The position numbers and the translations under genes were made by a program. Shown in pieces: positions 21,361 through 30,021 of a stretch of DNA of 64,000 bases. The notes beneath the pieces were generated by a model. That model was not told the DNA's origin and did no database searches. It was given only the letters and a program-made list of their open reading frames with translations. Positions within the stretch are counted from its first letter, which is position 1; each line of letters begins with the position of its first letter. This DNA comes from an uncultured Treponema sp. (lineage in GTDB: Bacteria; Spirochaetota; Spirochaetia; Treponematales; Treponemataceae): positions 5,211-69,210 of the forward strand of contig CALCRU010000044.1 in the NCBI GenBank assembly GCA_937894335.1, given 5' to 3'.

Positions 21361-22710
21361 CTACACAGCTCCTATTGTTTCGTAATGAATGCATTCGTGG
21401 GAACAGCTGCCCTCAAATGCTTCACCGCATATGGGCATTTTGCAGAGCATTTGTGCTTCGTCGTCAGTGCGACTTATGCGCTTTCTTACATATCCTATGT
21501 TTTCAAAGTTTGACTCTTTGCCTTTTTGCAGTGCGGCGCAGGTGTTTATCCAGACAACATTGCAGTCATCGTGAGCACACAAGTCAAAGGAACGCAAAAA
21601 GTCGTAGGAACCAGTGGAAAAAGACGGCACGATTATGAGCGTAAGTTTAAAGCAGCGCATGAGCTGTTCCATATATTTTGTGGTAAGAAAATCTTTACAG
21701 ATTAAAATTGCAATCCGTCCTATGCCTTCGAAATGAAATATGTTCACCACAAAACTTGATTTGATTCCTTCCAAATAGCCCTTTCCATTAATGTCTGCGC
21801 GGAAGGGATTCTGTTTTGCCTGCCTGCATATTATGTTTCCAAACTTGTCCAGTATGGTAACGGTATTGCGATCCTTTTCCCAGTAAGACGGAAGAATGAT
21901 GAGTGAAGGTATGTCCTGCTTTTCTTCGTAAGACAGTGACTTTAAACGGGTGCATATGTCTTCCTCCATGTAGGGATTTCCTAGCATTTCAGGGAACACC
22001 ACTATATCACTTCTGCTAGTGGCGGCATCGCATATTTTTTTCCAAACCAGATTGTTGTAAAAAGTATAGTCCGATTCAGGATATGTGACTTTAAAATACT
22101 GCACCTTGTCCTCGTCGTAGGGAATGACTTTAAAATTCCGTTCCAAACAGAATGGAGTTGCAGCAATTTTTAGGGAATGAGTTTCCGTAAAGTTTGTAAA
22201 CAGATTTTTCTTTATGAAAAAATGCTTGTCTATCAGTTCGCCAAGAATTGAGTTTTCCAAAAGCAGAAGGTTGAACAAAAAATTGTCCAGCCGATTGTAG
22301 CTGTGGCTTAGCCTGTGCTTTCGTTCCCACACGCAGGAGCAACGGGGCAAAAGTCCTATGCCAGTTTTTTCGCGGTTTGAGTTAAGCACGACAGAAAAAT
22401 CATCTTCCTGAAATTCCCTTATCTTTTCCTTAAGGAGGCTTCCCATGTTTTCGTCAAGAATTTGAAGGAGTCCTACCATTGCAAAATAGTCATTCTCTTT
22501 TTTTAGGGAGCAGACAAATTCTTCCAACGAGGAATAAAATGAGTCTGTAAGGTTATGTTCGGTAAAAGGCTCAATGCCCAAAGTTTGCACAAGTTTACTT
22601 ACCCTTTCTTTTTCTCCGTCGGAAATGCAACTGTACTTTACAAAAAAATCTTCGGAGCAGGAACTGATTATGTAGGAGCAGAGTTCTGCAATTATGTTAT
22701 ATATCTTCAC
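21361..22710 (-). CDS. Nitrilase-fold (carbon-nitrogen hydrolase) protein with extra N-terminal domain
   Basis: The C-terminal part of this 449-residue protein shows the nitrilase-superfamily triad: Glu in DIVVFPEMLGNP (about 240), Lys in CRQAKQNPFR (about 299) and Cys in IAILICKDFL (about 337). The first 190 residues form a Cys- and Leu-rich helical region not seen in ordinary amidases. The enzyme may cleave an amide or transfer its acyl group, but the substrate is unknown. The start overlaps the PrsW-like gene by 14 nt. Two-domain nitrilases of this sort occur in a few defence systems, but no reverse transcriptase or other partner is present here. Confidence 0.7.
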   Translation of the reverse strand: MKIYNIIAELCSYIISSCSEDFFVKYSCISDGEKERVSKLVQTLGIEPFTEHNLTDSFYSSLEEFVCSLKKENDYFAMVGLLQILDENMGSLLKEKIREFQEDDFSVVLNSNREKTGIGLLPRCSCVWERKHRLSHSYNRLDNFLFNLLLLENSILGELIDKHFFIKKNLFTNFTETHSLKIAATPFCLERNFKVIPYDEDKVQYFKVTYPESDYTFYNNLVWKKICDAATSRSDIVVFPEMLGNPYMEEDICTRLKSLSYEEKQDIPSLIILPSYWEKDRNTVTILDKFGNIICRQAKQNPFRADINGKGYLEGIKSSFVVNIFHFEGIGRIAILICKDFLTTKYMEQLMRCFKLTLIIVPSFSTGSYDFLRSFDLCAHDDCNVVWINTCAALQKGKESNFENIGYVRKRISRTDDEAQMLCKMPICGEAFEGSCSHECIHYETIGAV

Positions 22711-23344
22711 CTTTACCGCTTCCTTCTGTTATGGAAAGCCCCTGAGACCTGCATTCAATAAAGGCAAGCAGAATTATTACCATAGAAAACCATCTGATGC
22801 CCGAGTTGAATCCCGCGAAGTAGTTGTATATTCCGTGAAGTATCACTGCAAAAATAAAGGGCGTAAGTTTTGCCTTTGTGTTGCGCACGCTCCAGACAAA
22901 AAGTCCTCCCAGCCCCGCACAGGCAGTATGTAGCATAACGGCGGTAACAAGACGAAGCCCTATGTTTTCGTAACCGCTTACCAGATAGATGACTGACTCA
23001 AAGCAGCCTAGTGCAAGACCACTCAGCATGGCGCAGAAGAGGAATTTCCAGATGTCATATTTTTTTGCTGGCAGAAAAAACAGAAGGCACATCTTTATGC
23101 TTTCTTCTATCAGTCCGTTTATGACAAGAGAATGAATTAAAACCGATGCAAGTGTTTCTGCAGAAAAAAATGAAATGTGGTCCACCGCCATTTGAAGGGC
23201 CGCAATGGGAATTACTGCCAGCAGACCTAGAAGAGCCGAAAGCAGAATGTGCCTTATCTTTAGTCCCTTTATTAAAAGCGCAAGGCAAATGGAAACTGCA
23301 ACGAGGGGAATAAAACATACTGCAACTGAAGCATAGATGTTCAT
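22697..23344 (-). CDS. PrsW-family intramembrane metalloprotease
   Basis: The 215-residue protein has about seven membrane helices. It shows the PrsW motifs IEESIKM (about 80-86), LGCFESVIYL (about 112-121) and ILHGIYNYFAGF (about 166-177), plus a His in MLHTACAGLGG. PrsW proteases cut membrane proteins such as anti-sigma factors inside the membrane. The gene lies between the TetR gene (12 nt) and the nitrilase-fold gene, which it overlaps. A regulatory proteolysis role fits the nearby partner-switch genes, but that link is inferred. Confidence 0.85.
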   Translation of the reverse strand: MNIYASVAVCFIPLVAVSICLALLIKGLKIRHILLSALLGLLAVIPIAALQMAVDHISFFSAETLASVLIHSLVINGLIEESIKMCLLFFLPAKKYDIWKFLFCAMLSGLALGCFESVIYLVSGYENIGLRLVTAVMLHTACAGLGGLFVWSVRNTKAKLTPFIFAVILHGIYNYFAGFNSGIRWFSMVIILLAFIECRSQGLSITEGSGKGEDI

Positions 23345-23356
23345 AAGTCTCTCCTT

Positions 23357-23947
23357 TTACTTTATGCTGTTGACCACAAACACAATGCTGTTTCTAAGGT
23401 CATCAAGATTTGTTTTTGAAAGAAGCGACATGTTGAATATGGCTCCTTCTAGAAGACTGTAAATGACTGCATTAATTTTCTTTACGCTCTGCTTTTTAAA
23501 TTCACCGCTCTGCATTCCACGGATGATGACGGTGCTCATAAGGTGTTCAAGTTTTACCGTACGCCTTCTTATTCTTTTTCCGCAGTCAACTCCTGTTTTC
23601 TTTAACTGCATAAGATAGTCAAGAAGAACATTAAAGAGCTTGTGGTTTTTTTCGCATTCATCTATGACTTCAAAGCACATTTTTGTAAGGCATTCTGATG
23701 CGGAAAGCGTTTGGTCTGAAAGGGTTTCGTTTAGTTCGGTTTCTATTGCGTCAGTAAGCTGCTTAAGGCTCCAGATAAAAATTTCTCGCTTGTTTTTAAA
23801 ATAGATGTAAAGCGTGGTTCGGGTAATTCCGCAGCGGTCAGCTATTTTTTGGTATGTTACATCCTGATAGCCTTCTTCTACAAAAAGGGTAAGAGCGTTT
23901 TCTAGAATTTCATGCTTGCGTTTGTCGTGTTCTACTAAAACTGCCAT
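23357..23947 (-). CDS. TetR-family transcription regulator
   Basis: The 196-residue protein has the TetR N-terminal helix-turn-helix at about residues 27-56 (YQKIADRCGITRTTLYIYF). A helical ligand-binding domain follows. It lies 8 nt after the methyltransferase gene and before the PrsW-like gene, so it is in their operon and may control it. A 7-bp inverted repeat (AATGACA/TGTCATT, 25117-25143) upstream of the operon is a candidate binding site. Confidence 0.88.
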   Translation of the reverse strand: MAVLVEHDKRKHEILENALTLFVEEGYQDVTYQKIADRCGITRTTLYIYFKNKREIFIWSLKQLTDAIETELNETLSDQTLSASECLTKMCFEVIDECEKNHKLFNVLLDYLMQLKKTGVDCGKRIRRRTVKLEHLMSTVIIRGMQSGEFKKQSVKKINAVIYSLLEGAIFNMSLLSKTNLDDLRNSIVFVVNSIK

Positions 23948-23955
23948 ATCTTTTC

Positions 23956-25116
23956 CTACAGGGAATCGAACATGTAAAACTGTGTGTCTAGGTTTCCAGC
24001 TTTAATGGCCTTTACTTTGCTGGCCTTGTGTCCTAGATTCTCTTCAAAGCTTTTCTGACTGGTAATTACGCCCATCTTCCAGTTTGCAAAATGGTCAAAC
24101 AGCAATCCCATGTCGAAGTAAAGTTTTTTTGCTTCAGCCTCATCTCCAAGTCTTTCTCCGTAAGGGGGATTGCACAAAAGAAGTCCCGTTTCGTAAGAAG
24201 GTGTTAGATCTTCAAAACTGCTTACGGTAAATTCTGGACGCTGAATCTTTGCATCGCTTCCTATCATCTGGAGGGCTCGGCCAGCAGCAACACATGCATA
24301 TTCTGCATTCTGTTTTGCACGCTCTACTGCAGCAGGATCTATGTCGCTTCCTGCAATGCGGCATTCAACATCAGTACGGATTTTTGACGCCTCTTCCCTG
24401 CGGATTTCGTGAAAGCGCTTTCTGTTAAAATTTGCAAATCCTTCAAAGGCAAATCCCCTTCCAAGGCCGGATGCTATGTCGTGGGCATAAAGGGCCGCCT
24501 CTATGACTATTGTACCACTTCCGCAGAAAGGATCATGCAGTGGAAGTTTTCTTCGCCACATCATTTCCTGAAGAAGTACCGCCGCCGTGGTTTCTCTTAG
24601 AGGTGCGGTTCCTCCGTCTGTACGGTAACCCCTCTTGTGCAGAGCTTCTCCGCTTGTGTCTAGCATTATGCTTACAGTGTCTTCGTCCAGATAAACGCGA
24701 ATGTCAAAACGGTCGCCTGTTTCGGGAAAGTTTGAAATGCGCCAGATGTCTCCCAGTTTCGTGTAGATTGATTTCTGAATCATGGACTGTATGGTGTGCT
24801 CGCTGTTAAGTTTGCTTTTATGCACTCTAACCTTATCAACTACTACATAGGAATCTTTCTTTAAATAATCCTGCCAAGAGATTTTATATGAACCGTCAAA
24901 CAGGTCGTCAAAATTGTCTGCTCGGTATTTGGCCAGTTCGATGTACACGCGGTCAGCCGTCCTAAGGCAGATGTTTGAGCGGTAAAGGGCGTCTTCGTCG
25001 GCAACAAAACGCACTCTTCCGGGAGCATTGCCGTCTAGCTTGTAGCCCAAGTGCTTGAGTTCGTTACCAAGTATTTTTTCTGCGCCTATGGCACACAGCG
25101 CTACATAAGTAATCAT
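23956..25116 (-). CDS. THUMP-domain 23S rRNA/tRNA guanine N2-methyltransferase-like
   Basis: The 386-residue protein has an N-terminal THUMP region (about 45-160) and a Rossmann methyltransferase domain. The SAM-binding motif is HDPFCGSGTIVIEAAL (about 194-209) and the catalytic motif NPPYGERLG (about 317-325). This is the layout of the RlmL/YpsC and Trm14-like RNA methyltransferases, which make N2-methylguanosine. Length agrees with the single-domain RlmL(N)-type enzymes. It is the first gene of a long minus-strand run and seems to be transcribed from a promoter almost touching its start codon. Confidence 0.88.
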   Translation of the reverse strand: MITYVALCAIGAEKILGNELKHLGYKLDGNAPGRVRFVADEDALYRSNICLRTADRVYIELAKYRADNFDDLFDGSYKISWQDYLKKDSYVVVDKVRVHKSKLNSEHTIQSMIQKSIYTKLGDIWRISNFPETGDRFDIRVYLDEDTVSIMLDTSGEALHKRGYRTDGGTAPLRETTAAVLLQEMMWRRKLPLHDPFCGSGTIVIEAALYAHDIASGLGRGFAFEGFANFNRKRFHEIRREEASKIRTDVECRIAGSDIDPAAVERAKQNAEYACVAAGRALQMIGSDAKIQRPEFTVSSFEDLTPSYETGLLLCNPPYGERLGDEAEAKKLYFDMGLLFDHFANWKMGVITSQKSFEENLGHKASKVKAIKAGNLDTQFYMFDSL

Positions 25117-25186
25117 AATGACATTTTAACACAATGTGTCATTTTTAGCAATTGACAGCAGGCACTTTGCCCTTTAGAATACAGGA
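25117..25186. promoter_or_regulatory. Divergent promoters with start codons at the predicted transcript start
   Basis: Plus strand: TTGACA (25152-25157), 17 bp, TAGAAT (25175-25180), with ATG 25187 six nt after the -10 box. Minus strand: TTGCTA (25151-25146), 17 bp, TAAAAT (25128-25123), with ATG 25116 six nt on. Both messages would be leaderless or nearly so. AATGACA (25117-25123) and TGTCATT (25137-25143) form an inverted repeat over the minus promoter. Confidence 0.7.
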
Positions 25187-25732
25187 ATGGATTTGCTAGT
25201 GCTAAGATCTGCCACCCCAGATGATGCCGCCAGTCTGCTGACCATTTATGCCCCCTACATTAGGGACACGGCCGTTACTTACGAGTACGACATTCCCTCG
25301 GAAGAAGAATTTAGAAAGCGGATAGAAAAAACCCTTTTACACTTTCCCTACATTGTTGCAGAATATGACGGAACCATTTGCGGTTACGCCTATGCCAATC
25401 CTCTTCACGAGCGAAAGGCCTTCATGTTCAGCACGGAAATTTCCATCTACATTGCAAAGGATCTTCGGGGAAGACACATTGGAAAGGCCCTGTATGAAGA
25501 ACTGGAAAGTCAGATTAAAGCAAGGGGATTCAAAGCCGTTTACGCACTGATTGCCGCCACTCGCAGAAGTCCAGACGCCCACCTTACAGACGCAAGCATA
25601 AAATTCCACACAAAGATGGGATTTAACCAAGTTGCATACCTTACTAATTGCGCATACAAGTTTGGAAAATGGTACGACCTTGTCTACATGGAAAAGCATA
25701 TCGCTCCCCTTGAAGAAAGCCCGTCATTTTAG
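25187..25732 (+). CDS. GNAT acetyltransferase, phosphinothricin-acetyltransferase-like
   Basis: The 181-residue protein starts LVLRSATPDDAASLLTIYAPYI and has the acetyl-CoA-binding motif DLRGRHIGKALYEELE (about 102-117). The later RSPDAHLTDASIKFHTKMGF segment (about 128-147) marks the Pat/YncA group. These enzymes acetylate amino groups of small toxic analogues or methionine derivatives. The start lies at the predicted transcript start, with only CAGGA before it. Its last codons overlap the convergent malQ gene by 4 nt. Confidence 0.87.
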   Translation: MDLLVLRSATPDDAASLLTIYAPYIRDTAVTYEYDIPSEEEFRKRIEKTLLHFPYIVAEYDGTICGYAYANPLHERKAFMFSTEISIYIAKDLRGRHIGKALYEELESQIKARGFKAVYALIAATRRSPDAHLTDASIKFHTKMGFNQVAYLTNCAYKFGKWYDLVYMEKHIAPLEESPSF

Positions 25733-27219
25733 TAACGCCCTGCTCTGTCTGTCTCTTCCCTTAAAAAGTTCCAGTCCGCATTTGAAAGTTCTTTCTCTGT
25801 TGCGCGCCACTTCCAGTTTGATCCCAGCGTTGAAGGTGTGTTCATTCTTGCAGAACCGTCAAGTTCAAGCACATCCTGCATGGTAAGGATGCAGGTGTTA
25901 GACACGCTATCCAGTGCCGCCTTCATCATGCATCGGGGAAGACGCTTCCTGTCTTCAATGCCAAAGTATTTCAAAGCCGTTTCTACATCTTCTGGGCGAG
26001 AACCTTCCGTCCAGCCAATAAGAGTGTCGTTGTCATGGGTTCCTGTATAAACCACTGAGTTTTCCTCATAATGCTCAGGAAGGTAGTCGTTTTCTTCACG
26101 AGAATCAAAGGCAAACTGCAACACCTTCATGCCGGGAAATCCAGAGGTCTTCCTCATTTCGTGAACTTCTCTTGTTAAAAAGCCAAGGTCTTCTGCTATA
26201 ACGCTCATGTCTCCGTTCTGTTCCTTTAACAGATTGAACAGTTCTATGCCGGGACCCTTCTTCCACACTCCGTTACGGGCAGTTCTGTCGCCGTAGGGAA
26301 TGCAGTAATAGGATTCAAATCCGCGGAAGTGGTCTATGCGAAGGACATCGTATATTTTAAAACTGTGAGAAAGCCTTACGAGCCACCAGCGGTAGTTTTG
26401 TGCGCGAAGGGATGTCCAGTTGTACACAGGGTTTCCCCAAAGCTGACCATCTGCCGCAAATCCGTCGGGAGGACAGCCTGCAACTTCTATAGGATATCCG
26501 TTTTCGTTAAGATAAAATATGTTGGGGCTTGCCCATACATCGGCACTGTCTGAAGAAACATAAATCGGTATGTCGCCTATGATTTTAATTCCGTTTTTGT
26601 TAGCATAGTCTTTTAGGTTTTTCCACTGCGCAAAAAAAAGATACTGTAGCATTTTGTAAAAGCGTATTTCTTTTTCGCACCTTTTCTTCCATGCGGTAAG
26701 AGCCTGACTTTTACGAAGGCGAATATCATCTTCCCAGTTAAGGAATGTCTCTCCACCGTGGGCATCCTTTATTGCCATGAAGAGGGCATAGTCTTCCAGC
26801 CAGAATGCATTTTCTTTGCAGAAGGTGTCAAAGTCTACAGGAGGATTTTTTTCAAACTGATTCTGCACGATGCGGAATACTTTGTACCGTTCGGTATACA
26901 GTAGCCCGTAGTCTACACTTTTTTCATCACTGCACCAGACAATGTTCCTCCAGTCTGAAGGGGAAAGGTATCCCTCTTTTTCCAGAAGCTCCAGATCTAT
27001 GAAGTAGGGGTTTCCCGCATAAGTTGAAAAACTCTGATAGGGGGAATCTCCGTAACTGGTGGGACAAATGGGAAGAATCTGCCAGTAAGTCTGATGTGCC
27101 TTTCTAAGACTGTCAACAAAAGAATATGCCGCAGAACCAAGCGTGCCTATTCCGCCCTCGCTCGGTAGAGAAGAAATGTGCATCAGTATTCCCGACGCAC
27201 GGCTGTTAAGAATGTTCAT
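25729..27219 (-). CDS. malQ: 4-alpha-glucanotransferase
   Basis: The 496-residue GH77 enzyme has the expected motifs: SYGDSPYQSFSTYAGNPYFI near the start, catalytic Asp in VLRIDHFRGF (about 292), Glu in VIAEDLGFLTREVHEM (about 338) and Asp in YTGTHDNDTLIGW (about 392). It rearranges maltodextrins, releasing glucose and longer chains for phosphorylase. It is the last gene of the binding protein-permease-LacI operon, 18 nt after lacI, which supports a maltodextrin substrate for the transporter. The sequence appears complete. Confidence 0.94.
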   Translation of the reverse strand: MNILNSRASGILMHISSLPSEGGIGTLGSAAYSFVDSLRKAHQTYWQILPICPTSYGDSPYQSFSTYAGNPYFIDLELLEKEGYLSPSDWRNIVWCSDEKSVDYGLLYTERYKVFRIVQNQFEKNPPVDFDTFCKENAFWLEDYALFMAIKDAHGGETFLNWEDDIRLRKSQALTAWKKRCEKEIRFYKMLQYLFFAQWKNLKDYANKNGIKIIGDIPIYVSSDSADVWASPNIFYLNENGYPIEVAGCPPDGFAADGQLWGNPVYNWTSLRAQNYRWWLVRLSHSFKIYDVLRIDHFRGFESYYCIPYGDRTARNGVWKKGPGIELFNLLKEQNGDMSVIAEDLGFLTREVHEMRKTSGFPGMKVLQFAFDSREENDYLPEHYEENSVVYTGTHDNDTLIGWTEGSRPEDVETALKYFGIEDRKRLPRCMMKAALDSVSNTCILTMQDVLELDGSARMNTPSTLGSNWKWRATEKELSNADWNFLREETDRAGRY

Positions 27220-27237
27220 TTTAAGCGTTCCTTATTT

Positions 27238-28242
27238 TTACTTTTTACAAACGCTTTCACCTGCAACAAATTCAAATGGAATCACCTGATGACTGCACGG
27301 CTTATTGCGTTCAATGTTGTCAAGCAAAGCATCCAGTCCGCGTTCCGCAAGTTCGTCTATCAGCTGTTTTATTGTAGTAAGTCTGGGACACATGTATCCG
27401 GCAATTTCCAAACCGTCAAATCCAGTAACAGAAATGTCTTCTGGCACCTTGTAGCCTAAATCGGTAAGGCGCCTTATTGCTCCTATTGCCATTATGTCGG
27501 ACATGGTAAAGATGGCTGTCATGCCGGGGTTCTGTTTTATTAACTTTTCTGCGGCATCGGCACCTTCCTTTGCAGAGAACTTTGCAACCGCATACTGCTT
27601 TTCTTTGTCAAAGGAAATGCCGTACTTTTGCAGTACCGAAATGAATCCCTGGTAACGGCGGCCCGAAAGCCCTTCCGAGGCAAAGCCTCCTCCGATTACG
27701 CCTATGTTTTTATGTCCGTTTGCAACAAGATGTTCCGCCATAAAAGCGGCTGCCGCTATGTCGTCAGTGCTTACACTTGAAAGCCTAGAATTCTGCACAT
27801 CATTTGCCTGGTTGGTTATGATGACGCAGGGTGTTTGAATTTTTGCGAAGTCCTCTTTGTAAGAGTCTGGGTTTCCGCCTGCAAAGATAAGTCCTAGTGG
27901 GCGGTGCTTTTGACATACTTCGTATGCCTGCTTTGCTTCGTTATCGTATTCATCAAGCACAACTACATTTGTGGTGTAGGGCAGCTGTTCTAGCCGCTTC
28001 TGTATCCGTTCCGCAAGGGAATTAAGTAGTATGCTTGAAGTTCCTTTCATTAAAATGGCAATGGTCTTATTGTCCTGAGAGCGCAACATTCTTGCACTCT
28101 GATTGGAGACGAATCCGTATTTGTCTACTACGGCAAGAACACGCTCACGCATCTGGTCACTTACATCCGGGTGATTGTTAAGCACTCGGGAAACTGTTCC
28201 CACTCCGCAGCCGCACTCCCTTGCAATATCCTTTATTGTCAT
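27238..28242 (-). CDS. LacI-family repressor of the maltodextrin operon
   Basis: The 334-residue protein has an N-terminal LacI helix-turn-helix (TIKDIARECGCGVGTVSRVL, residues 2-21) with the hinge following NHPDVS. A periplasmic-binding-like sugar domain with SVTGFDGLEIAGYM near the end follows. It lies 4 nt after the second permease gene and before malQ. A LacI-type operator (TGGAAGCGTTTCCA) overlaps the start of transcription of the operon, so it probably represses its own operon in the absence of maltose or a maltodextrin. Confidence 0.92.
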   Translation of the reverse strand: MTIKDIARECGCGVGTVSRVLNNHPDVSDQMRERVLAVVDKYGFVSNQSARMLRSQDNKTIAILMKGTSSILLNSLAERIQKRLEQLPYTTNVVVLDEYDNEAKQAYEVCQKHRPLGLIFAGGNPDSYKEDFAKIQTPCVIITNQANDVQNSRLSSVSTDDIAAAAFMAEHLVANGHKNIGVIGGGFASEGLSGRRYQGFISVLQKYGISFDKEKQYAVAKFSAKEGADAAEKLIKQNPGMTAIFTMSDIMAIGAIRRLTDLGYKVPEDISVTGFDGLEIAGYMCPRLTTIKQLIDELAERGLDALLDNIERNKPCSHQVIPFEFVAGESVCKK

Positions 28243-28246
28243 TTCT

Positions 28247-29092
28247 TTATCCCTTAACTGCTCCAGAAATAACTCCCTTAATAATGTACTTCTGTGAAGC
28301 CAGATAGAAAATTATTATAGGAATGATGGCCAGAACAAGCATTGCCATAAATCCGCCGTAGTCGGTTGCACCATAGGCACCCTGCATTGCAATCTGAATT
28401 GCTACAGGAATCGTCTTGTTGTCGGTACCCAGTACAAGGTAAGGCAGAAGGTAGTCGTTCCAAATCCACATGGCGTTAAGTATTGCTACCGTTATTGCCG
28501 TGGGTTTAAGTACGGGAAACACGACCAAAAAGAAAGTCTGCAGGGGATTACATCCGTCTATTTCCGCAGCTTCCTCTAGGTCCAGAGGTATCGCCTTTAC
28601 GAATCCGCTGAACATAAACACTGCCAGTCCCGCGCCAAAGCCAAGGTACACTAGGTTGATTCCTATGACATTGTCAAAGTTAAGCCTGTTGACTATAAAA
28701 GTCATTGTGTACATGACCATCTGGAATGGTACAATCATACTGAATGTAAACAAATAATACAAGCCTTTGGTAAGCCTGTTCTTTACTCGCACTATGAACC
28801 AAGCCGTCATAGAGGTGCACACAAGGATGAGCATTACCGAAACAACGGTTATAAAGACGGAGCGCAGGAAGGAAACAAAAAATCCTGATGTCCTGAGTCC
28901 GTTCAAATAGTTTTCAAAGCCCACATAGGTTTCTTCCGTGGGAAGTGAAAATGGTGCACTGGAAATGTAGAGCCGCGACTTAAAGGAATTTATTACCACC
29001 AGCAGAATGGGAATAAGGAACACGGCTGCAAGAAGAACCAAAATTACAAAAATGATTCTGTCGCTCGCCTGTTTTGCAGTTAAAGATTTCAT
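28247..29092 (-). CDS. Sugar ABC transporter permease, MalG type
   Basis: The 281-residue protein has six membrane segments and the EAA loop EEAAEIDGCNPLQTFFLVVF (about 185-204), which contacts the ATPase. ATG 29092 is preceded by GGAGGTGG and overlaps the stop of the first permease gene by 4 nt; a longer frame upstream has no initiation signal. It pairs with the MalF-type permease. No ATPase gene is in this operon, so a shared MsmK/MalK-type ATPase encoded elsewhere is expected. Confidence 0.92.
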   Translation of the reverse strand: MKSLTAKQASDRIIFVILVLLAAVFLIPILLVVINSFKSRLYISSAPFSLPTEETYVGFENYLNGLRTSGFFVSFLRSVFITVVSVMLILVCTSMTAWFIVRVKNRLTKGLYYLFTFSMIVPFQMVMYTMTFIVNRLNFDNVIGINLVYLGFGAGLAVFMFSGFVKAIPLDLEEAAEIDGCNPLQTFFLVVFPVLKPTAITVAILNAMWIWNDYLLPYLVLGTDNKTIPVAIQIAMQGAYGATDYGGFMAMLVLAIIPIIIFYLASQKYIIKGVISGAVKG

Positions 29093-29934
29093 TGCTCCAC
29101 CTCCTTTGCCGATGTAAGCTTGAGTTGAACGAAGGCGATTACCGCAACAATGATAAAGAACATGACAGCCTTTGCCTGTCCAACACCCTGCCATCCTACG
29201 CGTCCGTAGAAGGTGTTATAAATGTTAAGAGCAAGCATTTCTGTCGTGTTTTCAGGAGCGCCAGCGGTAAGAGCAAGGTTCTGGTCAAACATTTTGAATG
29301 TATTTGAAAGCGTAAGGAACATACAAATTGTTATGGAGGGCATTACCATGGGAATCTTTATGCGGAACAAAACCGTTGCAGGAGAGGCACCGTCTATTTG
29401 TGCGGCTTCTATTATGTCTCCCGGTATGTTCTGCAAACCAGCAATGTAAATTACCATCATGTAGCCTATGAGCTGCCAGTTTGTAAGCACCACAAGTCCC
29501 CAGAATCCGTATTCCGTCTTATAAGAAATATCTACACCAAAGGGAGCAAGCACTCCGTTTATGAGTAGGTTCCAGATGTAGCCCAGAACAATTCCTCCAA
29601 TAAGGTTCGGAAGAAAGAAGATTGAACGGAAGATGTTAGTTCCCTTAAGACCTCTTGTAAGCATGAGCGCAAAGGAAAACGCAAGGACATTTACGGTAAG
29701 CATGGAAATTATTGTAAACAGAGTTGTAAATCCCAGTGCGTGAATAAACTCGTTGTCAAAGGTAAAAGCCTTTATGTAGTTTTCCAGGCCTACCCACTTT
29801 GCATTTGTAACTACGGTGAATTTTGTAAACGACAGTCCTATGCCCATTACAAATGGAACCACAAAGAAAAGCGTAAACGCAGCTAGCGTCGGCAGTACAA
29901 AAATAGCAAAATATCGCGATATAGATTTTCTCAT
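29089..29934 (-). CDS. Sugar ABC transporter permease, MalF type
   Basis: The 281-residue protein has six membrane helices and the EAA loop IEAAQIDGASPATVLFRIKIP (about 183-203). It lacks the long periplasmic loop of enteric MalF, as is usual in CUT1 systems from other phyla. It follows the binding-protein gene after an 87-nt gap with a terminator-like hairpin and overlaps the second permease by 4 nt. It forms the membrane channel for oligosaccharide uptake. Confidence 0.92.
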   Translation of the reverse strand: MRKSISRYFAIFVLPTLAAFTLFFVVPFVMGIGLSFTKFTVVTNAKWVGLENYIKAFTFDNEFIHALGFTTLFTIISMLTVNVLAFSFALMLTRGLKGTNIFRSIFFLPNLIGGIVLGYIWNLLINGVLAPFGVDISYKTEYGFWGLVVLTNWQLIGYMMVIYIAGLQNIPGDIIEAAQIDGASPATVLFRIKIPMVMPSITICMFLTLSNTFKMFDQNLALTAGAPENTTEMLALNIYNTFYGRVGWQGVGQAKAVMFFIIVAVIAFVQLKLTSAKEVEQ

Positions 29935-29949
29935 AGTGTTTTGCCCTGT

Positions 29950-29992
29950 AAAAAAGGCTGAATCCGTCTTTTGATTTAGGCGAACTCAGCCC
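29950..29992 (-). terminator. Partial terminator between binding protein and permease genes
   Basis: On the minus strand GGCTGAGTTCG (29991-29981) pairs with CGGATTCAGCC (29966-29956) in an 11-bp stem with two G-U pairs, followed by six T. It would lower transcription into the permease genes and protect the binding-protein message, giving the usual excess of binding protein. Confidence 0.82.
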
Positions 29993-30021
29993 CGATTGTT
30001 TTATGCGGTCAGAAAAGTTTC

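Noticed and set aside
21361..22710. A reverse transcriptase-nitrilase (DRT-type) defence gene
   Set aside because: The N-terminal part shows no YADD-type polymerase motif and no reverse transcriptase gene is nearby.
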